A stretch of 47,744 nucleotides of DNA from Prevotella sp. UBA3675 (GTDB taxonomy: Bacteria; Bacteroidota; Bacteroidia; Bacteroidales; Bacteroidaceae), in NCBI GenBank assembly GCA_002372235.1, contig DFJI01000038.1, positions 19,468 to 67,211 of the forward strand. The letters are read 5' to 3'. Both the position numbers and the translations under genes were made by a program. Of this stretch, positions 31,801 through 40,186 are shown one piece after another. The first letter of the stretch is position 1, and every line of letters begins with the position of its first letter. A model generated the notes under the pieces. It did not search any database. It was not told the DNA's origin and was given only the letters and a program-made list of their open reading frames with translations.

Positions 31801-32379
31801 AGCGGTGGCAAGACTCGTTGGAACAATGCAAGTAGCAGGTGCCTCAAAAGTAAAGTCATCTACATACAGATAATATTTATCGTATGAAGTATAATTGATT
31901 GCCACATATTTGGTACCTGCTGGAAATGACTTTTCGAATTTTTTCCAAGAACCAGTATTTTCAGACATATTGTCTGTCCATGTGAAACTTTCTGTGTTCG
32001 TATCCGTTGTTGAATAACCTATTTTGAAAGTCTCAGTATAAGAGCTACCACTTTTGTAAGATTTGTAGGCAAAAGTTACAACTACTCCATTGGGGGTGTT
32101 TAATTCTGGTGAAATAAGAAGTTGATTTGCAGTTCCTCCATCATAAGATGAAAATTGCATTCCATAAGACCCTGTTTTTTTTGCATTTGAAGAAATAATA
32201 AATTTCGATGTATTATTATTTCCTGGGTTTGTCGCTATCCACCCATCTGTAGCAAGGTTGTTGTTCTCAAATCCGTATTCATACGGCAAGTCTTTTTGCG
32301 CCCACGTCGGGCTCATTCCTCCCACAAATAGTGTGAGAAGAACAAGTAGTAATCTACCTTTTTTAATGTAAGTGTCCAT
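25873..32379 (-). CDS. Giant secreted multidomain protein with type IX sorting tail
   Basis: 2168 residues. A signal peptide (RLLLVLLTLFVGGMSPTWAQ) is followed by a jelly-roll choice-of-anchor/cleaved-adhesin domain (about 30-180), a fibronectin III domain (about 185-270, VPTSLATADISSRSVKLSW), then many repeats of two alternating types: jelly-roll domains with YxxEFSGxxLPxGW-like openings (FFEDFSGNKLPDGWENTGW, LYVDFDNVDWPSDW) and Ig-like domains with a FGxVxxxxxxTxTxxNxG pattern. The C-terminus (YNLKGQRVENIKKGNLYIIN, ending GKKQIRK) is a type A type IX sorting domain. It should be exported across the outer membrane and attached or released; adhesion or glycan or peptide binding is likely. Confidence 0.85.
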   Translation of the reverse strand: MDTYIKKGRLLLVLLTLFVGGMSPTWAQKDLPYEYGFENNNLATDGWIATNPGNNNTSKFIISSNAKKTGSYGMQFSSYDGGTANQLLISPELNTPNGVVVTFAYKSYKSGSSYTETFKIGYSTTDTNTESFTWTDNMSENTGSWKKFEKSFPAGTKYVAINYTSYDKYYLYVDDFTFEAPATCIVPTSLATADISSRSVKLSWTSDGDAWNVQYKKVSDADWTDVSGTVTDNPYILTGLQPSTNYQARVRTYCDASDQSKWTAAISFTTDCEAIAEFPFSETFNDISSGIPSCWNNSEGTTTTESYKWSSYSPGYDGRCVRFNSYNNQSGLTNMLKTPVMNIPSDKNMQLSFWYKNPTGGDFSIYISNDGGATYTTELATGLTGQSDWKEMEIVLPNEFKENVVIVFKGTSNWGSGDAYIYLDEVTIKEARDEAKMSVDVKTIEFGMVNSGSQNIVIENKGTAQMTAVNVTYTATTGAANAITITPSVANATIDAQDSKTVAVAINSSVAGAFSGTITIEADGQTTVEIPVSGYTIGEGVFFEDFSGNKLPDGWENTGWTFSNQTAVAGINLLLTTPSLTIAEGESMVIRLKKGSQIAAPELFYSLNGGTTLSENLVSSSLSDSEYTIIFIEGIEPGNYNITLNGYNVIIDAIAGFKLNQNAPKFGAYSDEACTKAFTGQGAEADFSFVTESADAKFYFRNDGTGTLNLNVREYPEGYTAVLDKTALAKGEVATLTVTLTTENKGYQYGKIIVDAGEQGVFTVSASGIVVDTDKVYVDFTADGAKFPAGWNQGNWTVNASYTEYTSQNESSTIQTTKLVAAASEPLLIEAKSDESGYWYKAALSYSYSRDNGETWSEEQDLTSQLTTSYQVLTLSDIADAEAESNVIVRFIGKNVAIRRIYGFTQPSVAIMTTDAADYDFGMQTAAAEKVFTVKNEGFSTLTNIAAVLTTGTDYTVALSKTTLEPDEETTITVTQKFSLDNLGAHSDVLTITADDQQNVVVNLSGKTRDGSKLYVDFDNVDWPSDWTFSTAWNATTISGNRYAYKYGASTIVTAPLTVAEGEVMTMKAGWYSGSTGILKIRYSADGGVNWSDYMDFSDKVTTTAWQDVTVSGIPAGKVILEFNCNSIKLDDISGFGANAEMPVIVLTRNNAKVEKVDGAFPVVDFGSVNETQTAVYTLKNNGTANLVSTVTTTGDVTAAITGEGEGITIADNKITLAAGKSATITVTMEAVAPFGAKAGKMTITSEDAVGTIDITYTAQMTDPTALFVNFENSTWPDGFYHHNYWSIYTYGSNGKYAYNYQSTDADMITPKLTVAGADDVLTFKAWRYSSTYAPTFKLYYSKNRVDWTEYDYDTELSYDERKTIEVKGLEAGDYYLKFTGSRLCIDDLMGWHIAAVDHDLYVTTSNIPTAVKVPETSITATATVTSLIAAETGVYAKLFFNETEVATATAKDIAKNGTQTFTMTGNVPAEEGTYDAKIVVYYSDNSVAFTTATTQVEVAHTRTLNVTAFTRTSEENVEADADNKFTATFDVTVQNTGTTDLTKEQVSVSVTDAEGNAYETMTATEALAKDATVTFNFTVTTSALEGGMFTFKAKENLSNTTFATVQTVNVTAAAPKFELAVKGGESVEDGAAVNFGLVREATTKTFTITNSGLKALELVSITAPEGYETTALTDANKTIAINGTLDIDVTLKALQGKKSGALVFTYKVDDATNKTFTLNLEGQSIAEDTWVETFDTEISSDWTSEGWSWNSTYAAAYSGPYNYDQTLISPRLAANTGEELTFDVNFTYSGYNLKVEYSTDKATWTEIGTYDYDARGTKTFTAPADGNYYLKFTGTRYALLDNLIGFRLNKPEHEIEIAASTVPTTGTQYADYTATVRLKENLNKAEEVTAKLYVDGKAVAETTETIAAKTSTTVSITWVPQETIANAVEAYIEVIYAGGTLTTTPVNLTIEAPYELDEEIGDVVAGTYPSLLLNRTFAAGWNTVCLPFAVATEDVEALFGEGASIYGLTGYVDGNLNFTKTTSLEGGSPYIIYVKKAINKPIIVKNVSITNLNTTASYSQNNGAYFRGTYAPMPAGTMTGKYGVTPSAQIARGTAEALMKGFRAYIELPEGASARLSFFDFDGTTLIKTIELQDNADGTVYNLKGQRVENIKKGNLYIINGKKQIRK

Positions 32380-32399
32380 AAATTTTATATTTTAGTTAA

Positions 32400-35300
32400 T
32401 TATTTTATCACAGTCTTGCGACCGTCGATGATATAGATACCTTTCTTCAAGCCGTTTGCGGAATCGGCCTGACTGCCGTCGAGGCGATAGATGCCTTTAC
32501 GGACGGCCTTAGGCTGACTGCTGACGGACTGTATGCCCAGCTCTGTCTTGTCGCCAATTCGCAGGTCGTCGAAGACGATGACGGTCTTCTGCTCGGCTGA
32601 CTGCAGACTGGCCATCGAGAATTTCACAATGACGTAAGCCTCGTTCTTGAAGTCGCTCAGGTCGAGCTCAACGTGCTTCCAGCCGGTGACGGTCTCATCC
32701 TGATAGTTGATGGTCTTCAGCACCTGTGCGGCACCGTCCTGCTTCGCGTCGGCCATGACGGTGAGTGTGGCTGCGGTGGCCGACGGCATGGCGTAGTAGT
32801 CGAACGCGAGGATAGGCTCGTTGGCACCGGCCAGCGAAATCTTGCCTAAGTTGTAGAAACCGTAGTCGGCACGGTTGGGCTCAAAGGCCATTGCGTAGCC
32901 GTCGGCATCGCCGTCGCTCGAAATCTTCGCCAGTCCGATGTTCCAGTCGGCATACTCGCCCTCGAGCCAAACGAACTTGTCGTTGGTCTTGTCGAAGATG
33001 TCGATATAGGGCAGGTCGTAGGGCTTGCCCACCACCAGTCCGTTGGTGGCTACCAGCTCGGAGAGGCCAGCCGAGTTCTGCGCGTCAATGGCGTAGTAGA
33101 GCAACTGCTGATCGCCGGTGGCGGTATTGATGCCCGTGTCGTAAGGCGACTTGATGTCGGCCTTGAGCAGGATGGGATAGCCGTCGGCAGAGATGGTGTA
33201 GAGGTTATACGTAATCAGGTCGGGGTTCAGGTCCAATCCGTTGAAGCCTTTCTTCGGTGCCTCCCAGGTGAGCACGGCATGCGTGCCGTTGTCGGCCAGT
33301 TTCACGTCGGTGGGCTGCAGCGGATAGTCCTGACCGGCGAAGAGCGAGAACGAGGCCCGTGCACCGGGATTGTTGTCGGCGTAGGCCGTAATATAATAGG
33401 TGTTGATGCCGTTGGTGAGTCCTGTTATCTCCATGTTGCACTGCTCGCCGGGTGTGGGGTTGAGCAGGGTTCCCAGCACGTGGTCGTCGGCATCGGTCAC
33501 CACAATGCGGCTGATGGCAGGAAGTGCGTCGCCGTGGAGTGTCTTCGAGGGAGCTGTGAAGGTGAGCTGAGCCTTCAGATAGCCCTGCGCGTCGGCTACG
33601 GCCACGATGTCCTGCACCTGATCGGGAGCGCTGGCCAGCAGCGAGGCAGCCAGGTGAATCTCGTCGATGTTGAGCACGTCGGAGCCTGCATCGCTGATGG
33701 CATGGAAGGCAATCTGATAGATGCCGTCCTCTTCAATCTTCACCTCAGTGTTATAGCTGTTCAGGTTCACGTCGTCGATGGTCAGCGTGTCCATCACCAC
33801 CTGATAGTCGGCCAGATTGTCGCCCATGCCTACGAGCACGCGCAGCTTCTGGTCATACTTCTTGGCGGCATAGCCCTTGCAGGCCGAGAATCGGAGCGCA
33901 TAGCGACCGCCTTTCTCTAACTGCATGGGAGGCAGCAGCAGATAGTCGTCGTCGGCCTGCAGCGAGTTGGCAGTCATCTGTGCATAGTTGACCGTAGTGC
34001 CTGAATACTGATAGTACTTGTTGTAGCGCTTCCAGGTCTTGCCGTCGTTGTTGGCATCGACCACGGTGAAGCGGTCGAATCCCGTCTGGGTGGTGAAATT
34101 CTCGTCGAAGGGCGGCACCAGTGCCTGGCCCACGATGACCTTGTTCGAAGTAGCGGTGTCGCCCACGTGAGTGCCGTTGACGGCCACCACTTCATAGTAG
34201 TAGCTCTTCAGGTCGGCAGTCTTGTCAATCTTCTCGCTGAAGGCGATGAGCTTCGTTCCCTCAGCCACCACTTGGTTGTCGGGCTGACGGATGATGTTGT
34301 ATGACAGGTTGGCCTGTGTGAGTGTGAGGTCGTGCTTGCCCTTGACGGGGGCTTTCCACGTGAGTCGCATGAACTCGGTCTCTGCGTTATAGCTCAGGTG
34401 CAGGCTATCGACCGTGAGCGGCGTGTCGCGCCCGATGTAGAGCGTGGTCTTCGTCGGGGCACCTTCGCCTGCGTCGTTCTTGGCTGCCACGCGCAGGGTC
34501 ACCTCCTTGCCTTCCGAGGCTACGGTCACCTGCTTTGCAACGTGGGCTCCGGCCTGAGCCGTGCCGGTGGCCACGGGGGCATCGTCGGCATAGATGGTAT
34601 AGCTGAGCTCGCCGCTGAGGGCATCGCCGCTATAAGTGAGCGTAGGCATGTCGAAGGTCACCTGTCCTGTGGTCTGCTCGCCCTCAAAGCTGGCTGTCAG
34701 CGCTGCTACGGCAGCAGGTGCATCGTCGTCGGCCTCCATCGGGGCGATATACATGTTCACCAGATAGGCGTTGTCAGGCAGCTGCATCACCTTCGTGGCG
34801 CTCACCTGTCCCAATGTGTAGTTGATCTCGTAGAGATAGCTCTTCTGCGAGGTGGATACGTAGCTCCAGTACAACTTCTTGGTGCGCGGATCGAACGTCA
34901 TTGAGCTGGGGTTGGTCGAGATGTCCTCAATGCCCAGGTCGCCCAAGGGATAGACAGCCACTGAGGTGGCCTCTTCTTGCAGCTCCTTGTCGATGATGTA
35001 GAGAAAGCCGTCCTGGCCCACGCCATAGAGGAAGCCGTTGTCGGCAGCGGCGATGGCTGCAAACGGGGTCTCCACGATGCCGATGACCTCTTTCTTAGGA
35101 GCGCCCGACTTCTCGGTGTTGACGAAGTCGATGGTGGCCAGCTTGCGGTTGATGACCTGATAGCTCATGTTGAAGTTGTAGAAGATGCCGTAGTTCTGGC
35201 CCGTAGTGGGGTCGTGGGTGATGCCGCAGCTCGAGATCAGGTTGCCATACATGTTGCTGAGGGCCAGTCCCTTAGTGCGGTCCCACGTCTGCATGTCGTA

Positions 35301-35645
35301 GGCCACGCTATAGATGGTGTAGGTGTTGGCCTGCTCGTAGGGGTCCCATTCCTGCTTGAAATGAATGCCGTACATGGTTCCGTCCTGATAGACGGCTCCA
35401 CCGAGCGGTGCCAGGAAGACGTCGCGCTCGTCGGAGAGCTGGGTCAGCTGTCCGTTCTCCTTCACTTCCAGCTGGTAGATGCCTTCCTTGTTGTTTCCCA
35501 TAGTCCACGAATCGGCTTTCACCACGCCTGCGATGATCTTAGGCACGTAGTCGGCAGCCTGAGCTGAGAGCGACAGCGCCATCGCTGCGACTGCACTGAA
35601 GAGAAGCCGTGTAGAAAAAGACTTTAAGACGTTAACTCTTTTCAT
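32400..35645 (-). CDS. Secreted protein with fibronectin III and jelly-roll domains, type IX tail
   Basis: 1081 residues. A signal peptide ends at about residue 30 (ALSLSAQA). Residues about 32-310 look like a beta-propeller-type region with repeated Y-x-x-x-x-D and GxMYGI elements. Fibronectin III-like modules (about 320-500 and 690-860) alternate with cleaved-adhesin jelly-rolls (about 510-670 and 880-1030). It ends LKKGIYIIDGRKTVIK, a type IX sorting signal. It overlaps no neighbour: 20 bp before the next gene's start and 51 bp after the previous stop, so it is in one operon with them. Probably a surface or extracellular binding protein. Confidence 0.85.
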   Translation of the reverse strand: MKRVNVLKSFSTRLLFSAVAAMALSLSAQAADYVPKIIAGVVKADSWTMGNNKEGIYQLEVKENGQLTQLSDERDVFLAPLGGAVYQDGTMYGIHFKQEWDPYEQANTYTIYSVAYDMQTWDRTKGLALSNMYGNLISSCGITHDPTTGQNYGIFYNFNMSYQVINRKLATIDFVNTEKSGAPKKEVIGIVETPFAAIAAADNGFLYGVGQDGFLYIIDKELQEEATSVAVYPLGDLGIEDISTNPSSMTFDPRTKKLYWSYVSTSQKSYLYEINYTLGQVSATKVMQLPDNAYLVNMYIAPMEADDDAPAAVAALTASFEGEQTTGQVTFDMPTLTYSGDALSGELSYTIYADDAPVATGTAQAGAHVAKQVTVASEGKEVTLRVAAKNDAGEGAPTKTTLYIGRDTPLTVDSLHLSYNAETEFMRLTWKAPVKGKHDLTLTQANLSYNIIRQPDNQVVAEGTKLIAFSEKIDKTADLKSYYYEVVAVNGTHVGDTATSNKVIVGQALVPPFDENFTTQTGFDRFTVVDANNDGKTWKRYNKYYQYSGTTVNYAQMTANSLQADDDYLLLPPMQLEKGGRYALRFSACKGYAAKKYDQKLRVLVGMGDNLADYQVVMDTLTIDDVNLNSYNTEVKIEEDGIYQIAFHAISDAGSDVLNIDEIHLAASLLASAPDQVQDIVAVADAQGYLKAQLTFTAPSKTLHGDALPAISRIVVTDADDHVLGTLLNPTPGEQCNMEITGLTNGINTYYITAYADNNPGARASFSLFAGQDYPLQPTDVKLADNGTHAVLTWEAPKKGFNGLDLNPDLITYNLYTISADGYPILLKADIKSPYDTGINTATGDQQLLYYAIDAQNSAGLSELVATNGLVVGKPYDLPYIDIFDKTNDKFVWLEGEYADWNIGLAKISSDGDADGYAMAFEPNRADYGFYNLGKISLAGANEPILAFDYYAMPSATAATLTVMADAKQDGAAQVLKTINYQDETVTGWKHVELDLSDFKNEAYVIVKFSMASLQSAEQKTVIVFDDLRIGDKTELGIQSVSSQPKAVRKGIYRLDGSQADSANGLKKGIYIIDGRKTVIK

Positions 35646-35696
35646 GATGCTTTGTTGAATGAATGATATGTCCTTCGTGTGTTTGATAAAGTGTTT

Positions 35697-38024
35697 CTAT
35701 CTCGTTCTTACGACCTTGCGCACCTGTCCGTTGCGTCGCTCTAAGCAGATGCCGTTGTGGCGGCGGGTGGCATTGAGGCGACGGCCCTGAAGGTCGAAGC
35801 GCTCAACGGCGGTCGAGACGTTGGCCGGTACGGACCGTATGGCGCTGGCTACAAGGCTCGACTGGCGGAGCACCAGCTGGAGGGTCTGCACGCTGTCGGT
35901 CACTGAAATCACGGCATCGCGATACTCCATGCCCTCGGGCAGTGCATCAAACTCTACGTTGACCGAATCGACCGTGTATTCGCCGGGCTTGCCCTTGATG
36001 CGGCACCAGTCGGCATCGGTGCCCAAGTATTTGTAGATGCCCTGATTGGCAAATACGAGCAGACGGGTCTCGCCTGCCTGGGCAGCCACGAGTGTGGTGT
36101 CGCTGCCCATTGTGATGCCGCCCTTCGCGTCGATCTGTGCAGGAATGAGCACGGAGTGGCTGAAGTAGGGGAACACCGAGAGCGAGGTCTGACCGCCGGG
36201 GGCTGTCTGGAAATAGCCCGTGAACGGTCGCCAAGTGCCCTTGTTCAGCATGTAGGCGGTGTTGCCGTAGGTGCGCATGGGAGCCATGCCGATGGCACAC
36301 TCCATCGTGTCGCTCTTCTCGGGTATGCCGTCGATGACGAGGAACACTTCCTGGTCGATGATTATGCGACGGCTCAGTTCGATGGTCACCATGCCGTTGT
36401 TGGTGTTCATGGCGTAGTTCAGCTCGCTCAGGTTCCATGAGTCGAGCAGTTCGATGGGCTGTCCGGGCAGTCCGTTCTCGCTGGTGTAGAGCGTGAACGA
36501 GACGGGCGCAATCTGGTCGGTCAGGGCTGAGGCTGATGCCTTGGTGAAGCCCACGTACATGCCCTCCAGCACCACCGGCACCGAGGGCTTTGAGATGCGC
36601 TCGGCCCAGGCCGTGATGCCCATCTTGTTGGCACCCGGGAGGGTGAGGTCGCCATCGACGAAGTTGGTCTGATAGCTGTCGGCAGGCCAGAAGTTCGACA
36701 CGGCACCCGCAAACTGCACCTGTACGGAGTCGTCGGTATAGGTGTAGCCCTCACTGTTCTGTGCGGTGTGCAGCACGTAGCACTTGTCCAGCTTGTTGTG
36801 GCAGTAGGTCACGTCCTTTGACTTATAGACGGTGTCGGGCTGGAACAGGAAACCGCTGGCATTGGCCAGGTCGTAGGGGGTATAGAATGTCCATGTGAAC
36901 GCATTGGGATAGCCCTCGGAGGCATCCTCGTAGCTGACGGGAGCCAGCGGAGCCACCATGCGCATGCGGGGCTGGGCCAGCGTGCGGAATTCGGCAGGGA
37001 AGTGAACTCCGGCCACAGGAGCCTGTCCTTCCACGTTGACGAAGGCGGTCTTCGTCACCTCGTCGCTGCCCTCGGCATCGCTCACGCGGAGCGTCACGTC
37101 GTAGGCACCGCTCTGGGTGTAGATGACGGTGGGGTTCTGCTCGGTAGAGCTTTCAGGCGAGCCGCCGGGGAATGACCACTGCCAGCTGACGGCCTTGCCG
37201 CCGCCGTGGGTGAGGTCTGCGAACTGCACGGGCTCGCCTGCCTTCACGTTCACTTGGGAAACGGCGCTGACACCAGTCACTGAGAGCCCGTCAACATAGA
37301 AGCTGCCCATGTAGCCGCCTGTGTTGAACGTGTCGTTGGTGCCGGGACCCCAGTAGAAACGAATCTTGACCTGTTTGCCGGCATAGGCCGACAAATCGGC
37401 GTCGATGGGTTCCCAGCGCACGGCTCCCTCGGTGACACTCTTGCTGTTCCACACCTCGTCGAAGGTGGCGAAGTCGTCGGTCGAGATTTGCAGGGCCAGT
37501 GTGACGTATTCGTTCCACATCGGGGTCATGCGGACGTAGGCATGGAGCTGTCCGTTCGAAGGCACGCTGATGGCTTCGCTCGTGATGGAAGCCTTGGTGC
37601 GCTTGAACGTCTGGTAGGGGCCGTCGATGAAGAGCGAATACACGTCGTCGGCATCAATCTTGTCGAAGTCTTTCTTCTCTTTCGTGAAAGTGACCACGTT
37701 GCCCTCGCCCTGGTCCAGGATCCACCCCTTGAGGATCAGGTTGCCCTTGGCGTCGCGCTCTTCGCTGTCGAAGTTCTCGCTCCACACGGTGGTGTAGGCT
37801 TCGGCGGTCTGCACGCTGAAGTCGGCTGTCAGGCCGTTGGCGGCTGCGCGGCGAATGGTGCGCGGCAGGTTGAGCGTGCCTTCAGTGGGGCGGTAGTCCA
37901 TGCGAGGGGCTACGGCCTGTGTGTGTGTCTTTACACGCTGCACTCTGACCGCGTCGTCGGCAGAGACAGGCAGCGTGGATAATAGCGAAAAAGTCAGTAA
38001 GAGTTGCGTAGTGATGTGACTCAT
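35697..38024 (-). CDS. Secreted PKD-domain protein with type IX-like tail
   Basis: 775 residues from ATG 38024, whose signal peptide reads ITTQLLLTFSLLSTLPVSA. The upstream extension to 38147 lacks a signal and crosses a terminator hairpin, so it was rejected. A jelly-roll adhesin domain covers about residues 65-255. A PKD domain follows (about 262-340, VSWQWSFPGGSPESSTEQNP), and a further region with conserved aromatic strands leads to a C-terminal tail FDLQGRRLNATRRHNGICLE then RRNGQVRKVVRTR, the short form of a type IX sorting domain. Role probably surface binding. Confidence 0.8.
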   Translation of the reverse strand: MSHITTQLLLTFSLLSTLPVSADDAVRVQRVKTHTQAVAPRMDYRPTEGTLNLPRTIRRAAANGLTADFSVQTAEAYTTVWSENFDSEERDAKGNLILKGWILDQGEGNVVTFTKEKKDFDKIDADDVYSLFIDGPYQTFKRTKASITSEAISVPSNGQLHAYVRMTPMWNEYVTLALQISTDDFATFDEVWNSKSVTEGAVRWEPIDADLSAYAGKQVKIRFYWGPGTNDTFNTGGYMGSFYVDGLSVTGVSAVSQVNVKAGEPVQFADLTHGGGKAVSWQWSFPGGSPESSTEQNPTVIYTQSGAYDVTLRVSDAEGSDEVTKTAFVNVEGQAPVAGVHFPAEFRTLAQPRMRMVAPLAPVSYEDASEGYPNAFTWTFYTPYDLANASGFLFQPDTVYKSKDVTYCHNKLDKCYVLHTAQNSEGYTYTDDSVQVQFAGAVSNFWPADSYQTNFVDGDLTLPGANKMGITAWAERISKPSVPVVLEGMYVGFTKASASALTDQIAPVSFTLYTSENGLPGQPIELLDSWNLSELNYAMNTNNGMVTIELSRRIIIDQEVFLVIDGIPEKSDTMECAIGMAPMRTYGNTAYMLNKGTWRPFTGYFQTAPGGQTSLSVFPYFSHSVLIPAQIDAKGGITMGSDTTLVAAQAGETRLLVFANQGIYKYLGTDADWCRIKGKPGEYTVDSVNVEFDALPEGMEYRDAVISVTDSVQTLQLVLRQSSLVASAIRSVPANVSTAVERFDLQGRRLNATRRHNGICLERRNGQVRKVVRTR

Positions 38025-38099
38025 TCTGTTTATGGTTTTGTACTTGTATTTTTTTAGGTTATGCTGTTGTGAAATGACCGGCTCTTGAAAAAAGCCAAG

Positions 38100-38128
38100 A
38101 GGGAGAAAAGCGCGAACGCTTTCTCCCT
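38100..38128 (-). terminator. Terminator-like hairpin between two secreted-protein genes
   Basis: GGGAGAAAAGCG (38101-38112) pairs with CGCTTTCTCCC (38117-38127), with one bulged A and a 4-nt loop. On the minus strand a run of six T (38088-38093) follows six bases after the stem. It could end most transcripts of the 38184-39881 gene and let a fraction through to the next three genes. Confidence 0.6.
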
Positions 38129-38183
38129 TCATGGTCGCTATGGACACGAAACGTATGATGCCTGTTTTTCAATCTTACGGAAT

Positions 38184-39881
38184 TTACAGTCTTATCTTCA
38201 TGACTTTGTCGCCCACTTTCACGATGTAGAGCTGACCTTCGGCGAGTTCAACGCTGGTCTGTTCGCCCTTCACCTGTTGCGTGACCAGCTGCTGGCCCTT
38301 GGCGTTGAAGATGCTCAGCTGCTTGCCGTCGGCATTGTTCACGATGATGCCGCCGCGCTTGCCCAGCACCTTGACGGGAGAGGCTGAAGTCTCTTCCTGA
38401 ATGTCTTCGATGGCATTGACGGCTGTCTCTTCAAAGGTGACGATGAGGCGAGAGATGTTAGCGTTGATGGCAGGTGTGGTGACATAGCTGCCGTTCTTGA
38501 TCTCGAGCTCATTGCCGTTGAAGGTCACGCTGTTGATCACCCATCCGTTGGCAGGCTGCAGATAGTAGGTGTATTGCTTGCCCATCTCCACCTGCTGCCA
38601 GATGCTGCCGTTGTCGGCGTGCTGCAGAGCTAAATAGATGCCGTCGGTGGGCTCGTTGCTGCCGGTGATCTCGATGTTGGCACCGTCGCTCACGTCGGCA
38701 CCATCGACCCACATGGCCGAGAATGTCCAGCGATTGGCAATCTTCGACAGGCGGGTGGCTACGCCCGTGGTGATGTCGATCTCGTAGAGGGCGGTGTCAT
38801 ACTTGCCGTTGGTGCGCCACTCCTTGTCCGAGAGTGTTGTCCATGAGCCATATTCGTTGATGCCCTTGCCGCTGTTGAAGTAGCCGTTCCAGTACATCTT
38901 GTTGGGATTGTTCTTGTCGAAGCAGGCCGACTGGCGGCGGAACTGCGAGCTGTAGCCCGTGGCGCTCAGGGGGAACTCATAGTCGGTGTAGATCTCGCCG
39001 GTCTCGGCATCGGTCTTCTGCACGGCATTGCGGATCATCAGACCAGTGGTCAGGTCGAACTCGCAGAGCTGGGCACCCACCAGGTTGCCGTTGATGTCGC
39101 GCTGACGACCGTCTTCGCCCTCGGGAGCTGAAGAGGCACCGCTCGTGAGTGCAAACGCGCGGCCTTCGCTGTTGATGGCGAAAGTGATGAAGTTGTAGTA
39201 GTAGAGCCCCTTGGTGATGGGGGTAATCTTCATGGTCTGCGGATTGAGCTCGCACAGGGCGTAGCCGGCATCCTCGTCACTCGAATCGCCGTCTTCATCG
39301 ACGAAGAAGTCGGGATCCTCGGTAAACTCTTCCGACAATTTCTGCTCGGTGAGATAGAACAGACCGTAGATCTTGCCGTCCTTGGGGTTATAGGCCATGC
39401 CGGCAGACTCTAAGCAGTCGCTCTTGGGGCGATATTCGGTGGAGAGCAGGTCGCCGGTCTTGGCATCCCACTTGCGCACGGCAAAGAGCACCTCGTCGGT
39501 GGTGGACTGCTCGTCGCGCGACATGATGGTGATGAGCTTGCCGTCAACGTAGAGCGTGCCGGAATTGCCGTACATCATGTTGAAGTTGCTGGCCCAAAGT
39601 TCCTTGTCGTTGTTGCCTTTGATGTCGGCTTTGTTCACGGGCGGCTCCTTGGTGGGGGTGGTGAGGGCCGAACCGTCCCACGTCATGGTGTACAGTCCCT
39701 GGTCAACAATGAAGATGGATTTTTGTAGCGTGCTGTTCCATCCTAAGTATTGCGACTTCATTTGTTCACCATCGTCGTAGCGGTTGTTGTGGCCTACGCC
39801 GTTGAGCTTCACTGTCTGTGCACTTGCTGACAGGCAGAGGAGAGCGGCCAGCGAAAATGATGTTAGTAATTTTCTTTTCAT
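38184..39881 (-). CDS. Secreted propeller-like protein with type IX tail
   Basis: 565 residues. Signal peptide KLLTSFSLAALLCLSASAQ. The body resembles the N-terminal part of the 1081-residue neighbour, with strands such as GTLYVDGKLITIMSRDE, MAYNPKDGKIYGLFYL and CELNPQTMKITPITKGLYYY, suggesting a beta-propeller. Near residue 430 a short beta domain follows (YYLQPANGWVINSVTFNG). The end, LSIFNAKGQQLVTQQVKGEQ then LYIVKVGDKVMKIRL, is a type IX sorting domain. First gene of the cargo operon, with a -7 box about 108 bp upstream. Confidence 0.8.
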   Translation of the reverse strand: MKRKLLTSFSLAALLCLSASAQTVKLNGVGHNNRYDDGEQMKSQYLGWNSTLQKSIFIVDQGLYTMTWDGSALTTPTKEPPVNKADIKGNNDKELWASNFNMMYGNSGTLYVDGKLITIMSRDEQSTTDEVLFAVRKWDAKTGDLLSTEYRPKSDCLESAGMAYNPKDGKIYGLFYLTEQKLSEEFTEDPDFFVDEDGDSSDEDAGYALCELNPQTMKITPITKGLYYYNFITFAINSEGRAFALTSGASSAPEGEDGRQRDINGNLVGAQLCEFDLTTGLMIRNAVQKTDAETGEIYTDYEFPLSATGYSSQFRRQSACFDKNNPNKMYWNGYFNSGKGINEYGSWTTLSDKEWRTNGKYDTALYEIDITTGVATRLSKIANRWTFSAMWVDGADVSDGANIEITGSNEPTDGIYLALQHADNGSIWQQVEMGKQYTYYLQPANGWVINSVTFNGNELEIKNGSYVTTPAINANISRLIVTFEETAVNAIEDIQEETSASPVKVLGKRGGIIVNNADGKQLSIFNAKGQQLVTQQVKGEQTSVELAEGQLYIVKVGDKVMKIRL

Positions 39882-39989
39882 TTGTTTTGTCGTTTTTTAT
39901 TTTCTATTTTTGTTTTCGGTTCTGTCTGATGTGCGATTTTTGTTTACATCTATTATATATAAATATAGGTGTGTATGGAAATCGGAGTG

Positions 39990-39997
39990 CAAAGATA
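39990..39997 (-). promoter_or_regulatory. -7 box for the secreted-protein operon
   Basis: Minus-strand TATCTTTG fits TAnnTTTG. Transcription would start near 39983, leaving a leader of about 100 nt. Array B and its enclosing inverted repeat lie upstream of this promoter (40203-40440), between it and the regulator gene. Confidence 0.55.
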
Positions 39998-40186
39998 AAC
40001 GGAAAGAATGAAAGGCGGTAAAGAGTGGGGATTAAAAACGTCCATATTTACAAATCTGAACGAAATTGGCGGTTTGGATGGTTCAAATTCGTGGAAAAAT
40101 ACTGCGTTTACTTACAAAATGTATGCTTTTTAAGTCAAAAAGTCACAGATAGTAACCTGTGCTAAGTGCGGAGACGGCTTTTGAAA

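Noticed and set aside
33279..33920. 213-codon plus-strand ORF within the secreted-protein gene
   Set aside because: It lies wholly inside the 1081-residue gene in another frame and reads as low-information Val/Gly/His sequence. Others in this region (34332-34904, 34977-35567, 37488-37982) were rejected likewise.
38025..38147. N-terminal extension of the PKD-domain protein
   Set aside because: It would cross a terminator-like hairpin and hide the signal peptide that starts at 38024.
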